This document shows positions 50,588 through 61,342 of a stretch of 64,000 bases of DNA, in pieces (the stretch's first letter is position 1; each line of letters begins with the position of its first letter). The stretch spans positions 1-64,000 of the forward strand of contig NZ_JACHHA010000012.1 in assembly GCF_014202495.1 (NCBI RefSeq). Reading direction: 5' to 3'. The DNA is from Cerasibacillus quisquiliarum. Lineage in GTDB: Bacteria > Bacillota > Bacilli > Bacillales > Amphibacillaceae. The notes under the pieces were generated by a model. That model did no database searches. It worked only from the letters and a program-made list of their open reading frames with translations, and was not told where the DNA came from. The position numbers and the translations under genes are program-made.

Positions 50588-51133
50588 TCAATTGTTCTGA
50601 GCTGCAAACTGGCGTTCAAGTCGCTCTAATTTGCCGCTTACTGAACCGTCTATAATTGTATTACCAACTCGGACTTTTAAGCCACCGATAATCGCTGGGT
50701 CTACAATATTATTAATTTTCACTTCTCGTTTTTGAAAACGCTTTGCGATTGCTTGTGCAATATCTTGTTGTTCCTTTTCAGTTAGTTGACGAACGGAATA
50801 AACTTGTGCAACAGCAATCCCTTTGGCGTCGTTTGTAAGCTGTTCTAAACGTGAAACCATGTTTCCAATGATATGAACACGATTTCTTTCAACTAGTAGC
50901 TTGATAGTATGAATAACATGTGAATCCATTCCTTGGAACACAGTTTCAACCAGTTGTTGCTGCTTTTCTTGTGAAATTTGTGGATGTTCCAATACTAGAC
51001 GGAATGATTGATTTGTATTGATGACTTCTTTTACAGTACGGAATTGGTCAACTAATTGATCTAATATATTTTTTTCAGTCCCAAATTGAAAGAGAGCATC
51101 TGCATATCGATTAGCAACTACAGCTTCACTCAT
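50588..51133 (-). CDS. atpH: ATP synthase delta subunit
   Basis: A 181-residue peripheral-stalk subunit that joins F1 to subunit b. N-terminal helical bundle (VANRYADALFQFGTEKN) and C-terminal DPAIIGGLKVRVGNTIIDGSV signature. Its start overlaps the atpF stop by 4 bp. Confidence 0.94.
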   Translation of the reverse strand: MSEAVVANRYADALFQFGTEKNILDQLVDQFRTVKEVINTNQSFRLVLEHPQISQEKQQQLVETVFQGMDSHVIHTIKLLVERNRVHIIGNMVSRLEQLTNDAKGIAVAQVYSVRQLTEKEQQDIAQAIAKRFQKREVKINNIVDPAIIGGLKVRVGNTIIDGSVSGKLERLERQFAAQNN

Positions 51134-51654
51134 CGCTCTTCTCCTACCTCTTTAATATATTCATTGATCAATTTTTCTTGATCCTGTGCACTGATTTCCT
51201 TCTCAATTACTTTGCTTGCAATAAGAACGGATAATGAGGCAACTTGATCTTGTAAAGCTTGAATGGCTTTTTCCTTCTCATTTTGAATATCTGCTTCAGC
51301 AGCTTCTTTGAGACGGGTTGCTTCTTGTCTTGCAATATCGATAATTTTCTGCTCTTCTTGTTTTGCCGTATTGCGAGCTTCATCAATAATCTTTTGTGCT
51401 TCTTCTTTTGTTTGTCTTAATTGGGCTTTAGCCTCTTTAGAAGCTGTTTCTGCTTCACGGCGGCTTTTTTCTGCCATTTCAATTTCGTTTTTAACATACT
51501 CTTCACGTTTCTCCATCGTTTCCATTAATGGACCCCATGCAAACTTTTTAAGTAATGCAAGTAAAATAATAAAGAGAATAATCGTAAAGAACATATCACC
51601 AGTACGAAGCCCTCCAACAGCTCCTAATGTCAAAAAGTCACTATAAAAATGCAC
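51130..51654 (-). CDS. atpF: ATP synthase subunit b
   Basis: A 174-residue peripheral-stalk subunit: one N-terminal membrane helix (DMFFTIILFIILLALLKKFAW) and a long charged coiled coil. GTG start 6 nt after AAGGAGTG; six residues of the longest frame are dropped. Confidence 0.93.
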   Translation of the reverse strand: MHFYSDFLTLGAVGGLRTGDMFFTIILFIILLALLKKFAWGPLMETMEKREEYVKNEIEMAEKSRREAETASKEAKAQLRQTKEEAQKIIDEARNTAKQEEQKIIDIARQEATRLKEAAEADIQNEKEKAIQALQDQVASLSVLIASKVIEKEISAQDQEKLINEYIKEVGEER

Positions 51655-51799
51655 AGAATTCACTCCTTTCAATCTCTTACATACGGTCTTTGATTTAAGT
51701 ATTTAAATGAATCATCTGAATAATAGTCGTACATAAAGGAATGGCGAAGATTCATTCGGAAACGAACCCCGCCATATACATTTTTAAGTAAAACGAATA

Positions 51800-52060
<261 letters not shown>

Positions 52061-52131
52061 TTAAGAAACTGTTATTTCTTAAAGTTAAAACACAGATTTA
52101 AAAAGGTTTCGTTTCATTAATCACTTGATTC

Positions 52132-52854
52132 TTAGTGACTTGCTTCCACTTTATGTGAGATGTAAAGCATCGTCAACATCGTGAATATAAACGCCTGAAT
52201 TCCGGCAATAAATAAACTATATCCTGACCAAATGAGCATTGGCACACTAGCTAAAACAGCACCACCGATACTTTTTGCTCCTATTCCAATTATGAGTGCT
52301 GTTAACATTCCACCAGCAAACATGTTACCGAACAAACGTAAGCCAAGCGTTAACGTATTTGTAAACTCTTCAATGACTTTAAACGGAAACATAAAGAATA
52401 CAGGTTCAAAGAATTTCTTACCATACTCCTTACCTCCACGAAGTTTAAGGCCATAGAAGTGTGATAACAAGACAATCATAAACGCTAATGCTAATGTAAC
52501 TCCTGCGTCTGCTGTTGGAGAACCCCACCAGGAGTAATCATCAACGACGACAACTGTTACCATCCCAATGACGTTACTAATTAAAATGAATAAAAAGAGC
52601 GTTAGACCAAGTGGCAGAAAAGTTTTACCTGTTTTCCAATCCATCGTGTCACCGATGAGTCCTTTAATAAAATCAACATACCATTCCATCACATTTTGTG
52701 CACCAGTTGGCTTCATTTGTAACTTGCGTGTTGCTGCTATACAAATGATAAGAATGATCACTGATACTAATGTAATCATTAGCACGTTAGATAGGTTAAA
52801 GGAAAGCCAGGAAATACCAAACACATTCTCAACGATTGGTGCTTTTGTATCCAC
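52132..52854 (-). CDS. atpB: ATP synthase subunit a
   Basis: A 240-residue membrane proton channel. The conserved Arg is in FTNTLTLGLRLFGNMFAGGML and the C-terminal helix reads IQAFIFTMLTMLYISHKVE. I favour the GTG at 52854, six bases after GAGGTG; the ATG at 52860 abuts the ribosome-binding site. The difference is two residues. Confidence 0.94.
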   Translation of the reverse strand: MDTKAPIVENVFGISWLSFNLSNVLMITLVSVIILIICIAATRKLQMKPTGAQNVMEWYVDFIKGLIGDTMDWKTGKTFLPLGLTLFLFILISNVIGMVTVVVVDDYSWWGSPTADAGVTLALAFMIVLLSHFYGLKLRGGKEYGKKFFEPVFFMFPFKVIEEFTNTLTLGLRLFGNMFAGGMLTALIIGIGAKSIGGAVLASVPMLIWSGYSLFIAGIQAFIFTMLTMLYISHKVEASH

Positions 52855-52917
52855 ATTCATCACCTCTTTTCAGGCAAAATTATAGCATAAGAGAAGAATT
52901 ATTCCATATTCGTAGGT

Positions 52918-53301
52918 TTACTTAGAACGACTATCATCCTTAATAAAGTGGATCGTTAAATCGATTAAAACAACGATATACGCTGTACATAGTCCGATTG
53001 CAACACCAACGATATGAAAGTATTCTTCATAGCGTAATGCGATTAATGCAGCTAATGCAGCCCCTCCTAATCGGATAAATGTCCCCGTACCTGCTCTTTT
53101 TCCGTGGTTAATGATCATAGCACCGAAACGTTCCATATTACGATGGAGTATCCATAAATGATAGAAACTAAATGCGGTACCTAATACGAGTCCATTGAAA
53201 AATCTGTGGTAAGAACTGAATCCAGCCCCTAGTACGATGACTGCTAGGAGGTAGAGCATCCATTTTCGTTGTCGTATGACTATCTTTCTATATTCCGTCA
53301 T
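52918..53301 (-). CDS. atpI: ATP synthase subunit I
   Basis: A 127-residue protein with four membrane helices and a basic N-terminus, of the AtpI/UncI family that assists c-ring assembly. First gene of the operon, 64 bp before atpB. The weak overall conservation of the family makes the call rest partly on position. Confidence 0.85.
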   Translation of the reverse strand: MTEYRKIVIRQRKWMLYLLAVIVLGAGFSSYHRFFNGLVLGTAFSFYHLWILHRNMERFGAMIINHGKRAGTGTFIRLGGAALAALIALRYEEYFHIVGVAIGLCTAYIVVLIDLTIHFIKDDSRSK

Positions 53302-53742
53302 ATAACTCTACTCCTCAATTATTCATCGGTGGCTACATACATATTGCTTCGAATGAAGTTGAAACTGCTTGTCCATCTCCTATTATTGAAGACTGATATC
53401 GCATCTTAACACGAAACCTTCAGCGTTCCACACTAAGCAAGTTTACATTAGCAAAACAGCATTGTCAATCAGTATCCTACAATTATCAATATTTTTTTAT
53501 GTAGGGTTTGTGAGCTTCTTAAACCACTTTATGTACTACTGTTTTTTCGTTATATTTCACAAGAAATCCTGTAGAATATGCGAGGCTAATGTAAACATTG
53601 AACATGCCAATATTAAAACAAAATATGACACTTAAAATAGAACACCTATCCTCCATTATAATATTAATCTTTCATGCTAATTGTAACATTTTTGTGAACG
53701 TTTTTGGTTAATTTGATGCAATTTCACCATCAGTTTAACCGC
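53302..53742. other. Intergenic, atp operon leader and promoter
   Basis: About 440 bp without a gene. It holds the atp promoter at 53440-53468 and a leader of roughly 130 nt before atpI. I see no clear terminator for the upstream protease gene. Confidence 0.6.
53440..53468 (-). promoter_or_regulatory. Sigma-A promoter of the atp operon
   Basis: On the minus strand TTGACA, a 17-nt spacer and TAAACT, about 140 bp upstream of atpI. The -35 box is perfect. Confidence 0.8.
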
Positions 53743-55923
53743 CTATGGTGTGATATAAACCTCTGTTTCGCTATTTTCATATGTCCCATCAGTCAATCTC
53801 AGTGTGATGAGCGCTCGGTATAAGCCAGGCTTTTTAATCTTTTGACGGTTTAATTGTCCTTTATTGATGCCTTGTCTAACCGGTTTGATTGTTAAGAGAT
53901 GCTGCTTAAAGATTAAGCTATCGGCATCATATAAAGTAATATTGACTTCTTCGACCTCTTTTGATGTGACATATAATCGATAAAGAAACGTATCGGTATC
54001 AAATGGTTTAAGAGTGAATTCAAATCCGCTTGTCTTTGGATAATCAGCTGTTTTGTGAATAAACATATATGGAAGATGATAGATTTCTTCTCCTTCTTTT
54101 AATTGTATATAACCTTCATGGATGCCTTCCTTAACGAGTAATGATTGTAAATTGAGTTTTAATGTTAATTGTTTTTTCTCGCCTCCTTGGAGTATGAAAG
54201 CTTTGGGAAGTTGGAAGCGGACACCTCTTTCTTTCTTAGGTATGATGAATGAGTAAGTTTTTGGTTTATTTGTTTTATTTTCTATTGTTATCGTTTGTTG
54301 TTTACGAAAGTTTGGTTCATCTGTTTTTCCGAATGCTAGATAAGGTTCATATATAATCGTTTGAGCATCGATTGCTTTATCGACTTGTACAAGTCCATTT
54401 CCTTGGAGACTTGGGTTGATATGTCGTTTTCGATGTGTTAACAGTGGTCGAGCATTTGTCAATAAAGCATTTTGGATTTGTTCATTTGTCCAATTTGGAT
54501 GTGCTTCCTTCATTAAAGCTAGAACACCTGATATAAATGGGGCAGCCATACTCGTTCCATCGTATGCTGCATATCCATTAGGAACGGTACTAACGATGCC
54601 CTTTCCCGGTGCTACGATATTCGGTTTAATTTGCCAATTGACTGTTACAGGTCCTCGTGAGCTAAATGGTGTAATTTGTTCAGAATATGTTTGATATTGA
54701 GTTTCTAACCATAAGTTGTCTTGAGTCGTTGTTTCCTTTAGCCACTCTCCTATTTGTTGGGATAAAGAGGCAACTGGAATATTTATTCGTTCATTTCCTT
54801 GTAAAGCTCCCTGAAATGGACCTGGTTCATTGTTATAAATAAGGACTGCTACGGCACCATTTTGTTCTGCCTGTTTAGCCAAGTCATAAAAAGAACGATC
54901 ACCCCTAGGAATAAGTGCTATTTTACCGTGAAGTTGTATTTCTTCTTGTAAAGTTGTATGAATAACGGGATAAGATTTGTTTAAATTCCATGGAGGTGAA
55001 TTTAATAATAATTGTAGAGGGATTGTTTTCTTCTCTTTCCAGTAGTATAAGTAAGGTGTTTTAGTAGCGGGTTGATAAGCTCCAACAGCAATTGCTTTTG
55101 ACGCTGTTGCAGGTGCACCAACAGTCCATGATTGGGGTCCACTATTTCCATTTGCAATGACTACAAGCTTTCCTAACTCAACTGCCTTATTGACAGCCTG
55201 ACTTGTTGGATAATCTGGACCATTAACTGTGTTCCCCAATGATAAATTAATAATGTCAACATCATCTTTTATCGCATGCTCAATCGCTGCAATGACTTGA
55301 ATAGATGTACCGACACCGCCTGGTCCTAATGCGCGATATGCATATATGTCAGCGTCTGGTGCCACCCCTTTTATATGACCATTAGCACCGATGATACCGG
55401 CGACATGCGTTCCATGTGATGTCGGTATGCCCTCTTTGACTCCTGTTTCCATTGGATCTGAATCTAAGTCTACAAGGTCATATCCACCTTTATAATTCGC
55501 TTTTAAGTCAGGGTGCTTATAATCAATCCCCGTGTCAATCACTGCAATCTTTACACCTTTTCCTGTGTACGATGTGTTATTTTCTAATGATTCTTGTTTT
55601 ATACGTACCATCGTTTCTTTTAATTCTGGCGATAATTGATAAGTCTTTACTGGATGAATATTTTTAACAAACTCAAGCTGACCAATCGGCTGAAGTTTGT
55701 CGGGATGAGCCTTTAAAGCAAGTCCGGTAAATATTTTTTCGTATACTTGAACGACTTTAATAGCTGGATAGTATGTTTCGATATATTCCTTATGCTTTTT
55801 CGGTTCACCATTTGTTTCTATGATAATGGCTTCATCTTCAGTCTGTATTGGCTGTTCATTCTTATCATTTGGAAAATGTAATATACTTCCGAATAAAAAG
55901 ATAAACGAAATGAGTCGAAACAT
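53743..55923 (-). CDS. Vpr-like extracellular subtilase (S8)
   Basis: A 726-residue secreted serine protease. Signal peptide, an I9-type propeptide (about 28-95), then a subtilisin domain with the triad in VIDTGIDYKHPDL (Asp near 128), HGTHVAG (His near 170) and GTSMAAP (Ser near 456). A PA domain is inserted at about 300-400 (IALIPRGDRSFYDLAKQAEQNG), and an Fn3-like C-terminal region follows. This is the Vpr layout, slightly shorter than B. subtilis Vpr. ATG after AAAGGAGCGGTTAAC. It lies between upp and atpI, an insertion relative to B. subtilis. Confidence 0.88.
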   Translation of the reverse strand: MFRLISFIFLFGSILHFPNDKNEQPIQTEDEAIIIETNGEPKKHKEYIETYYPAIKVVQVYEKIFTGLALKAHPDKLQPIGQLEFVKNIHPVKTYQLSPELKETMVRIKQESLENNTSYTGKGVKIAVIDTGIDYKHPDLKANYKGGYDLVDLDSDPMETGVKEGIPTSHGTHVAGIIGANGHIKGVAPDADIYAYRALGPGGVGTSIQVIAAIEHAIKDDVDIINLSLGNTVNGPDYPTSQAVNKAVELGKLVVIANGNSGPQSWTVGAPATASKAIAVGAYQPATKTPYLYYWKEKKTIPLQLLLNSPPWNLNKSYPVIHTTLQEEIQLHGKIALIPRGDRSFYDLAKQAEQNGAVAVLIYNNEPGPFQGALQGNERINIPVASLSQQIGEWLKETTTQDNLWLETQYQTYSEQITPFSSRGPVTVNWQIKPNIVAPGKGIVSTVPNGYAAYDGTSMAAPFISGVLALMKEAHPNWTNEQIQNALLTNARPLLTHRKRHINPSLQGNGLVQVDKAIDAQTIIYEPYLAFGKTDEPNFRKQQTITIENKTNKPKTYSFIIPKKERGVRFQLPKAFILQGGEKKQLTLKLNLQSLLVKEGIHEGYIQLKEGEEIYHLPYMFIHKTADYPKTSGFEFTLKPFDTDTFLYRLYVTSKEVEEVNITLYDADSLIFKQHLLTIKPVRQGINKGQLNRQKIKKPGLYRALITLRLTDGTYENSETEVYITP

Positions 55924-56073
55924 GTTAACCGCTCCTTTTAAATTAACGTGCTGTTTTCTTTAGTGTTTGAATTAAGAGGTAAATCATACGACAGACGAGC
56001 GAATTTTGTTATGTAAGTGTGAAGGAGCTTTCACGATCAAAGTGGGTGATGAGTTTTACGCTTCTTTAAAAAC

Positions 56074-56120
56074 AAAAAAGCGATCAATTGTCAATGAGAC
56101 AACTTTGATCGCTTTTTGTA
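56074..56120 (-). terminator. Terminator of upp
   Basis: Stem AAAAAGCGATCAA / TTGATCGCTTTTT with an inner TTGTC / GACAA pairing and T-run on the minus strand. Confidence 0.85.
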
Positions 56121-56124
56121 AATA

Positions 56125-56754
56125 TTATTTTGTACCAAATAAACGGTCACCAGCATCACCAAGACCTGGAACAATATACGCTTCTTCATTTAATCCTTCG
56201 TCTAGTGCTGCGAGATAGATATCAACATCTGGATGCTCTTCTTGAATTTTCTTAACACCTTCTGGAGCACCGACAATACACATTAGACGAATTTGCTTTG
56301 CTCCACGTTTTTTTAAGGAGTGAATCGCATCAGCTGCGGAACCACCTGTTGCAAGCATTGGATCGATGACGATTAATTCACGCTCTGATATGTCAGATGG
56401 TAACTTTATGTAATATTCTACTGGTTCTAATGTCTTTGGATCACGATATAGTCCGACGTGACCTACTTTAGCTGCTGGAATAAGACGGACCATACCGTCG
56501 ACCATACCTAGACCAGCACGTAAGATTGGAATGAGACCGATTTTTTTGCCAGCTAGCACTTTTGCTTTCGCAGTTTTAACTGGTGTTTCTATTGTTGTTT
56601 CAGCTACTGGTAGATTTCTTGTAATTTCAAAAGCCATTAGCATGGCGATTTCATTGACGAGTTCACGAAAATCTTTTGTACCGGTATTCTTATCCCTAAT
56701 ATGTGTTAGTTTATGTTGAATCAATGGATGATCAAGTACGTGTAATGTTCCCAT
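56125..56754 (-). CDS. upp: Uracil phosphoribosyltransferase
   Basis: A 209-residue salvage enzyme making UMP from uracil and PRPP. The PRPP-binding motif [16 protein letters not shown] and the uracil-binding C-terminus [17 protein letters not shown] are intact. It follows glyA, as in B. subtilis, but with a terminator and its own promoter between. Confidence 0.95.
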   Translation of the reverse strand: MGTLHVLDHPLIQHKLTHIRDKNTGTKDFRELVNEIAMLMAFEITRNLPVAETTIETPVKTAKAKVLAGKKIGLIPILRAGLGMVDGMVRLIPAAKVGHVGLYRDPKTLEPVEYYIKLPSDISERELIVIDPMLATGGSAADAIHSLKKRGAKQIRLMCIVGAPEGVKKIQEEHPDVDIYLAALDEGLNEEAYIVPGLGDAGDRLFGTK

Positions 56755-56793
56755 ATGCGGTGCACTCCTTTATGATTTTTTTACATCCCTTAA

Positions 56794-56822
56794 ATTTTAC
56801 AGAATAAAACATTTAGATTCAA
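56794..56822 (-). promoter_or_regulatory. Sigma-A promoter of upp
   Basis: On the minus strand TTGAAT, a 17-nt spacer and TAAAAT, about 40 bp before the upp start. Confidence 0.65.
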
Positions 56823-56869
56823 GTGGACGCTCTTTTCATTAAGTAAAAAAGGTGTTTGACAGGTTAATT

Positions 56870-56910
56870 GGAAAAAAACAGGTGGAGAATATACGATTCT
56901 CTTCACCTGC
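56870..56910 (-). terminator. Terminator of glyA
   Basis: On the minus strand CAGGTGAAGAGAAT pairs with ATTCTCCACCTG (one bulge), followed by a run of Ts. Confidence 0.82.
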
Positions 56911-56918
56911 TTTCATGA

Positions 56919-58157
56919 TTACGCATATAGTGGAAATTTGTCTGTCAATGCTTTTACACGAGCCTTTGCTTCTTCTAATACCGCTTCATCTTCATGATTT
57001 TTAAGAGCAAGTGCCATGATGGCTGCAATCTCTTTCATTTCTTCCTCTTTAAAGCCACGTGTTGTAACAGCGGGTGTACCTATACGAATACCACTTGTTA
57101 CAAATGGGCTTTCCGTATCAAATGGAATCGTGTTTTTATTCGTTGTAATACCGATTTCGTCAAGGACTTCTTCTGCCACTTTTCCAGTTAAATGAAGTGG
57201 TGTGACATCTAATAATAGTAGGTGGTTATCCGTACCACCAGATACGATGCGAATACCTTTTTCAACTAGAGCTTCTCCAAGAACTTTAGCATTTTTTATA
57301 ATTTGTTTAGAGTATGCTTTAAATTCATCAGATAGCGCTTCTTTGAATGATGTCGCTTTGGCAGCAATAATATGCATTAATGGACCACCTTGCATTCCAG
57401 GAAATACAGTTTTATCGATTTGTTTAGCATACTTTTCTTTACATAAAATCATCCCACCACGTGGACCACGTAATGTTTTATGTGTCGTTGTTGTCACGAA
57501 ATCAGCATATTTTACAGGATTTTGATGAAGTCCAGCTGCAACTAATCCAGCAATATGAGCCATATCAACTAACAGATAAGCATCGACTTCATCGGCGATT
57601 TCACGGAATTTAGCAAAATCAATTTGACGTGGATAAGCACTTGCACCAGCTACAATGAGTTTCGGTTTTACTTCTTTTGCTTTTGCTAATATAGCATCGT
57701 AATCAAGTTGTTCTGTTTCTTTATCGACGCCGTAATCAACGAAATTGTACAATTTTCCACTGAAATTAACTGGGCTTCCGTGTGTCAAATGACCACCATG
57801 ACTTAAGTTCATTCCAAGGACCGTATCACCTTGTTCTAAAACCGTGAAATAAACAGCCATATTTGCTTGGGCACCAGAGTGTGGTTGCACGTTTACATGT
57901 TCAGCGTCAAACAGCTCTTTAGCACGATCTCTTGCTAAGTTCTCGGCAATATCAACATATTCACAACCACCGTAATAACGCCGACCTGGATAACCTTCTG
58001 CATATTTATTCGTTAAGACAGAACCCATTGCTTCCATCACTGATTCAGAGACAAAGTTTTCTGATGCGATTAATTCAATCTTCTCCTGCTGACGTTTCTT
58101 TTCTAATTGAATGGCTTCATATAATTCAATATCTGTTTGCTTTACATGTTCCATCAT
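56919..58157 (-). CDS. glyA: Serine hydroxymethyltransferase
   Basis: A 412-residue PLP enzyme interconverting serine and glycine with tetrahydrofolate. The PLP lysine lies in [15 protein letters not shown] and the N-terminal [13 protein letters not shown] motif is present. Two adjacent ATGs follow GGGAGGAACA; either may be used. It is downstream of ywlG and rpiB in the conserved Bacillus order. Confidence 0.95.
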   Translation of the reverse strand: MMEHVKQTDIELYEAIQLEKKRQQEKIELIASENFVSESVMEAMGSVLTNKYAEGYPGRRYYGGCEYVDIAENLARDRAKELFDAEHVNVQPHSGAQANMAVYFTVLEQGDTVLGMNLSHGGHLTHGSPVNFSGKLYNFVDYGVDKETEQLDYDAILAKAKEVKPKLIVAGASAYPRQIDFAKFREIADEVDAYLLVDMAHIAGLVAAGLHQNPVKYADFVTTTTHKTLRGPRGGMILCKEKYAKQIDKTVFPGMQGGPLMHIIAAKATSFKEALSDEFKAYSKQIIKNAKVLGEALVEKGIRIVSGGTDNHLLLLDVTPLHLTGKVAEEVLDEIGITTNKNTIPFDTESPFVTSGIRIGTPAVTTRGFKEEEMKEIAAIMALALKNHEDEAVLEEAKARVKALTDKFPLYA

Positions 58158-58205
58158 TGTTCCTCCCTATTGGATGTATGTATGATTAAAAGCACTTTAT
58201 GGTCG

Positions 58206-58742
58206 TCATTCATAGATTGCACGTGCACCGCCAATTAATTTAGGTCGTGTTTTTGCATAATTAATTCGTGCTTTACCAAGTGTTGATTGCTTAAAACGCA
58301 CTGGGACAGCAACTCGTTTTAAATGCATGCCAATTAATGTGTCACCTATGTCCATAGCGGCATCTGCTTGTATCGTCTCTACGACAACAGCGTCTGTTAA
58401 ATGTTTAAAAGCATATGCTGCCATTGCACCACCCGCATCACGCGTCGGAATGACAGTTACTTGTTCAAGATTAAATGCTTGCATTGTTTCTTTCTCGACA
58501 ACAAGTGCGCGATTTAGATGTTCACAACATTGAAAAGCGAGTTGGACACAAGTCTTTTCTCGTAATGTTTGCAATGCCTTAAAAATCTCTTCTGCAATCG
58601 CCTCACTGCCTGCTGTCCCAATTTTTTCACCGGCTACTTCACTCGTAGAGCAGCCAATAACGAGTAAATCGTCTTTATTTAATATACCGCTCTCTTCCCA
58701 CTCCTGAACAATGATTTCCAATTCATTTTGCAACTGCTTCAT
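58206..58742 (-). CDS. ywlG: YwlG-like protein (DUF436)
   Basis: A 178-residue protein of the DUF436/TIGR01440 family, found beside glyA and rpiB in many Firmicutes. It contains VIGCSTSEVAGEKIGTAGS and GGARAIYE. The ATG at 58742 follows CAGGTGATGAGTG. No activity can be assigned; the steady neighbourhood suggests a link to one-carbon or nucleotide metabolism. Confidence 0.85.
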   Translation of the reverse strand: MKQLQNELEIIVQEWEESGILNKDDLLVIGCSTSEVAGEKIGTAGSEAIAEEIFKALQTLREKTCVQLAFQCCEHLNRALVVEKETMQAFNLEQVTVIPTRDAGGAMAAYAFKHLTDAVVVETIQADAAMDIGDTLIGMHLKRVAVPVRFKQSTLGKARINYAKTRPKLIGGARAIYE

Positions 58743-58763
58743 CACTCATCACCTGCTTGTGGA

Positions 58764-59207
58764 TTATTGTCCTAATTCATAGGCTGAGATCTTTCCAACA
58801 CGGCGTTCATGGCGGCCACCTTCAAATTCAGTTTCTAGCCATGTTTTTGCAATTTCGCGTGCTAAAGCTGGACCAATGACACGCTCTCCCATCGCCAAAA
58901 TATTAGAATCATTATGTTGGCGTGTTGCTTTAGCTGAGTACACATCATGAACAAGGGCACAGCGAATGCCTTTTACTTTATTAGCTGAAATGGACATACC
59001 TATTCCTGTCCCACAAATTAAAATACCGCGGTCAAACTCTCCATTAGCTACTCTTTCAGCTGCAGGAAGAGCGTAATCTGGATAATCGACAGATGTTTCA
59101 CAGCTACAACCTACATCTTCATATTCAATGTTCATTTCATCGAGTAAGCTCTTCACTTCATTACGAAGGGTCATTCCAGCATGGTCACCTGAAATAATGA
59201 CTTTCAC
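58764..59207 (-). CDS. rpiB: Ribose-5-phosphate isomerase B
   Basis: A 147-residue RpiB/LacAB family isomerase (ribulose-5-P to ribose-5-P). Motifs: SGDHAGMTLRNEV, ETSVDYPDYA, GILICGTGIGMSISANKVKGIRCALVHD. The GTG at 59207 follows AAAGGAGTG and gives the B. subtilis-like length; the ATG at 59231 adds eight residues. Confidence 0.93.
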   Translation of the reverse strand: MKVIISGDHAGMTLRNEVKSLLDEMNIEYEDVGCSCETSVDYPDYALPAAERVANGEFDRGILICGTGIGMSISANKVKGIRCALVHDVYSAKATRQHNDSNILAMGERVIGPALAREIAKTWLETEFEGGRHERRVGKISAYELGQ

Positions 59208-59300
59208 GGACTTTTCACTCCTTTTTATCATTTAATAAGTACGCTGTTCAATAACACGTTTCATTTTTATTATAGGCTATTTTGTCTTACAATTTCCAAT

Positions 59301-59345
59301 CAAAAAATTAAAATCTGAAAAGGATTCTTTCCTTTCCAGATTTAG
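59301..59345 (-). terminator. Terminator of the chemoreceptor gene
   Basis: On the minus strand AAATCTGGAAAGG pairs with CCTTTTCAGATTT (one G-T), then a T-rich run. Confidence 0.78.
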
Positions 59346-59348
59346 GCA

Positions 59349-60653
59349 TTATACATTAAATTGCTCGATTTGGCGTTTTAAATTTTCTGCTTGCTTTTCT
59401 AGTTCATTGGCTCGTTGTTCTACCTCATTAATCGTTGCTGCTTGTTCATGAACAGCGGCATTGACTTCTTCAGTTCCTGCGGTTGTTTGTTCAGCAATAG
59501 CTGCGACTTCTTCAGATTGTGACGCCGTTTTTTGAATGGATTCAAGTTGTTCATCAACAAGTTGTGAAATACGTGTAATATCCCTTGCCATTTCTTCAAC
59601 AGAATGGGACATTTCTGCTATTTTCTCGTTCGCATGTGAGCCTTTTGTTGCCTCTTCAGTTGTTTGTACGACTTGTTCATTCATCTTTGTCACAACGCGA
59701 TTCATATCTGCTTGAATGGCTTGTATTAATCCTGAAATACGTTGTACGGCTTGAGCACTCTGATCAGCGAGCTTACGAATTTCTTCCGCTACGACGGCAA
59801 AGCCCTTTCCATGTTCACCAGCTCTCGCCGCTTCAATGGAAGCATTTAGTGCTAATAGATTAGTCTGTTCAGCAATTTCTCCAACCATCGTAATAATCGA
59901 TTCTATTTGATAAGCATGATTTTTTAACTTATCAACATCATTGAGAGAGGCTTTTTGACTTTCTGCTAAATCTTGTGTACCGATAATGAGATGATTTATC
60001 GCTGTCATACTATCATTCAATACATTTAGCATGATGGCTGATTTTTCTTGAGATGATGCTGCTTGTTCTTGGACTTGTTGTGCTAGTATTGTTGCATGTT
60101 CAATTGCCTCAACTGTTTGTTGAATCGCTTCTGAAGATGTCATTGCACCTTTTGAAATATCGTCTGTTGATTGACTGATCATCGTTGAGTTCTTGCTTAA
60201 TTGATCCGACGCTTGTTTCATTTGCATAACGGTTTGATTCGTCTTCTTAAAATGATCATCGATATTATGTACCATCATCCGTAAATTGTTTAGCATTGTA
60301 TCAAATGCAAAGCTTAAAGCACGAATTTCATCATCTGATTTTGGAATATGAACCGATTGGTTTAAATAGCCATTAGCTGCTTCTGACGCTACTTCTTCTA
60401 GTTTTTCCAATGGTTTCGTAATAAAACGTCCTGCTACATAAGCTAAAATTCCTGACCAAATCATTCCGAGTAGTAATGTTATAATCGTAAACAGTTCAAA
60501 TGACATATGAAACCATTGCCATTGATTCACGACAAGGTCATACACATAATACAAGAAAAAAGCACTTGTGGAATACGTGATAATTGCTAAAATTGTCGTA
60601 AATAACATCAGTTTGACACGCAGACTGAACCGGTATTTTTTTCTACTTTTCAT
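59349..60653 (-). CDS. Methyl-accepting chemotaxis protein with minimal outer loop
   Basis: A 434-residue chemoreceptor. Two membrane helices (about 14-36 and 50-75) are joined by an outer loop of only about 14 residues, so there is no room for a ligand-binding domain. A HAMP domain (about 70-125) and a signalling domain follow, with the hairpin tip [21 protein letters not shown]. Such receptors usually sense through the membrane or partner proteins. Start at the ATG after CAGGGGATGCTT, overlapping the ywlE stop by 11 bp, so translation is coupled to ywlE. B. subtilis has no receptor here. Confidence 0.88.
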   Translation of the reverse strand: MKSRKKYRFSLRVKLMLFTTILAIITYSTSAFFLYYVYDLVVNQWQWFHMSFELFTIITLLLGMIWSGILAYVAGRFITKPLEKLEEVASEAANGYLNQSVHIPKSDDEIRALSFAFDTMLNNLRMMVHNIDDHFKKTNQTVMQMKQASDQLSKNSTMISQSTDDISKGAMTSSEAIQQTVEAIEHATILAQQVQEQAASSQEKSAIMLNVLNDSMTAINHLIIGTQDLAESQKASLNDVDKLKNHAYQIESIITMVGEIAEQTNLLALNASIEAARAGEHGKGFAVVAEEIRKLADQSAQAVQRISGLIQAIQADMNRVVTKMNEQVVQTTEEATKGSHANEKIAEMSHSVEEMARDITRISQLVDEQLESIQKTASQSEEVAAIAEQTTAGTEEVNAAVHEQAATINEVEQRANELEKQAENLKRQIEQFNV

Positions 60654-61266
60654 AAGCATCCCCTGATTGTATTTTTTCTACGAGTAAATCGATCTGTTCT
60701 TCTATTTCTTCAAGTGTCTTGCGATACACCAGTAAATGACCACCGAACGGATCTGAAATATCTGAGTTCATTAACTTTTGTTCGAGATCGTTCATTTGTT
60801 GTAATTCTTCTTTCAGTAATTGAGCAAGCTTTCGTTCAAGGGTGTTGTGATTTAGTTTATGTTCATTTTCTTTTATAAACTGTGAACGTTTTAATTCTAA
60901 TTGAGCATATACTTGCTTTAATTGATCCCATACTTCTTTATCGGCTTGTGACACATATTCTTTAAGTGTATAATACTTTTCTTGAAAGTTCGGATAGTCT
61001 ATCATTAATGTTTGCTTATGACCGGTCGTCATTGTTAATACGACATCTGCCCATTGCAATAAACTTGGGGTGACCATTTGCGATTGATGTGAGGCGTCAA
61101 TTTGTTTTTCTTTAAGAGCTTTAATCGCATTAGCGCTCATTTGTTCGCCTTCATGAGCAAAAACACCAGCAGATTTTACCTCTATATCTGGGAGTTTACT
61201 TTTTAATAGTGCTTCTGCCATCGGACTACGACATGTATTACCAGTACATACGAATAATATCTTCAT
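60643..61266 (-). CDS. ywlE: YwlE-like low-molecular-weight protein arginine phosphatase with insertion
   Basis: A 207-residue LMW phosphatase. The P-loop [15 protein letters not shown] is at the N-terminus with catalytic Cys near residue 7; the Thr after Gly-Asn-side is the feature that favours phosphoarginine in YwlE. The general-acid Asp motif is DPFGG near 171. B. subtilis YwlE is 150 residues; the extra length is a charged, helical, coiled-coil-like insertion at about 107-165, between TLKEYV and DPFGG. The ATG at 61266 follows GAGGTGTGCAA. Known targets of the family are McsB-phosphorylated proteins. Confidence 0.85.
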   Translation of the reverse strand: MKILFVCTGNTCRSPMAEALLKSKLPDIEVKSAGVFAHEGEQMSANAIKALKEKQIDASHQSQMVTPSLLQWADVVLTMTTGHKQTLMIDYPNFQEKYYTLKEYVSQADKEVWDQLKQVYAQLELKRSQFIKENEHKLNHNTLERKLAQLLKEELQQMNDLEQKLMNSDISDPFGGHLLVYRKTLEEIEEQIDLLVEKIQSGDAYEK

Positions 61267-61342
61267 TTGCACACCTCAATTTGATTCAAAAGTCTTATGT
61301 TTAATATAACACATATTAAAACAGGGTGCTTTACGCTTCGCT

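Noticed and set aside
58158..58205. Glycine or folate riboswitch before glyA
   Set aside because: Only 48 bp separate glyA from ywlG, too short for such an element.
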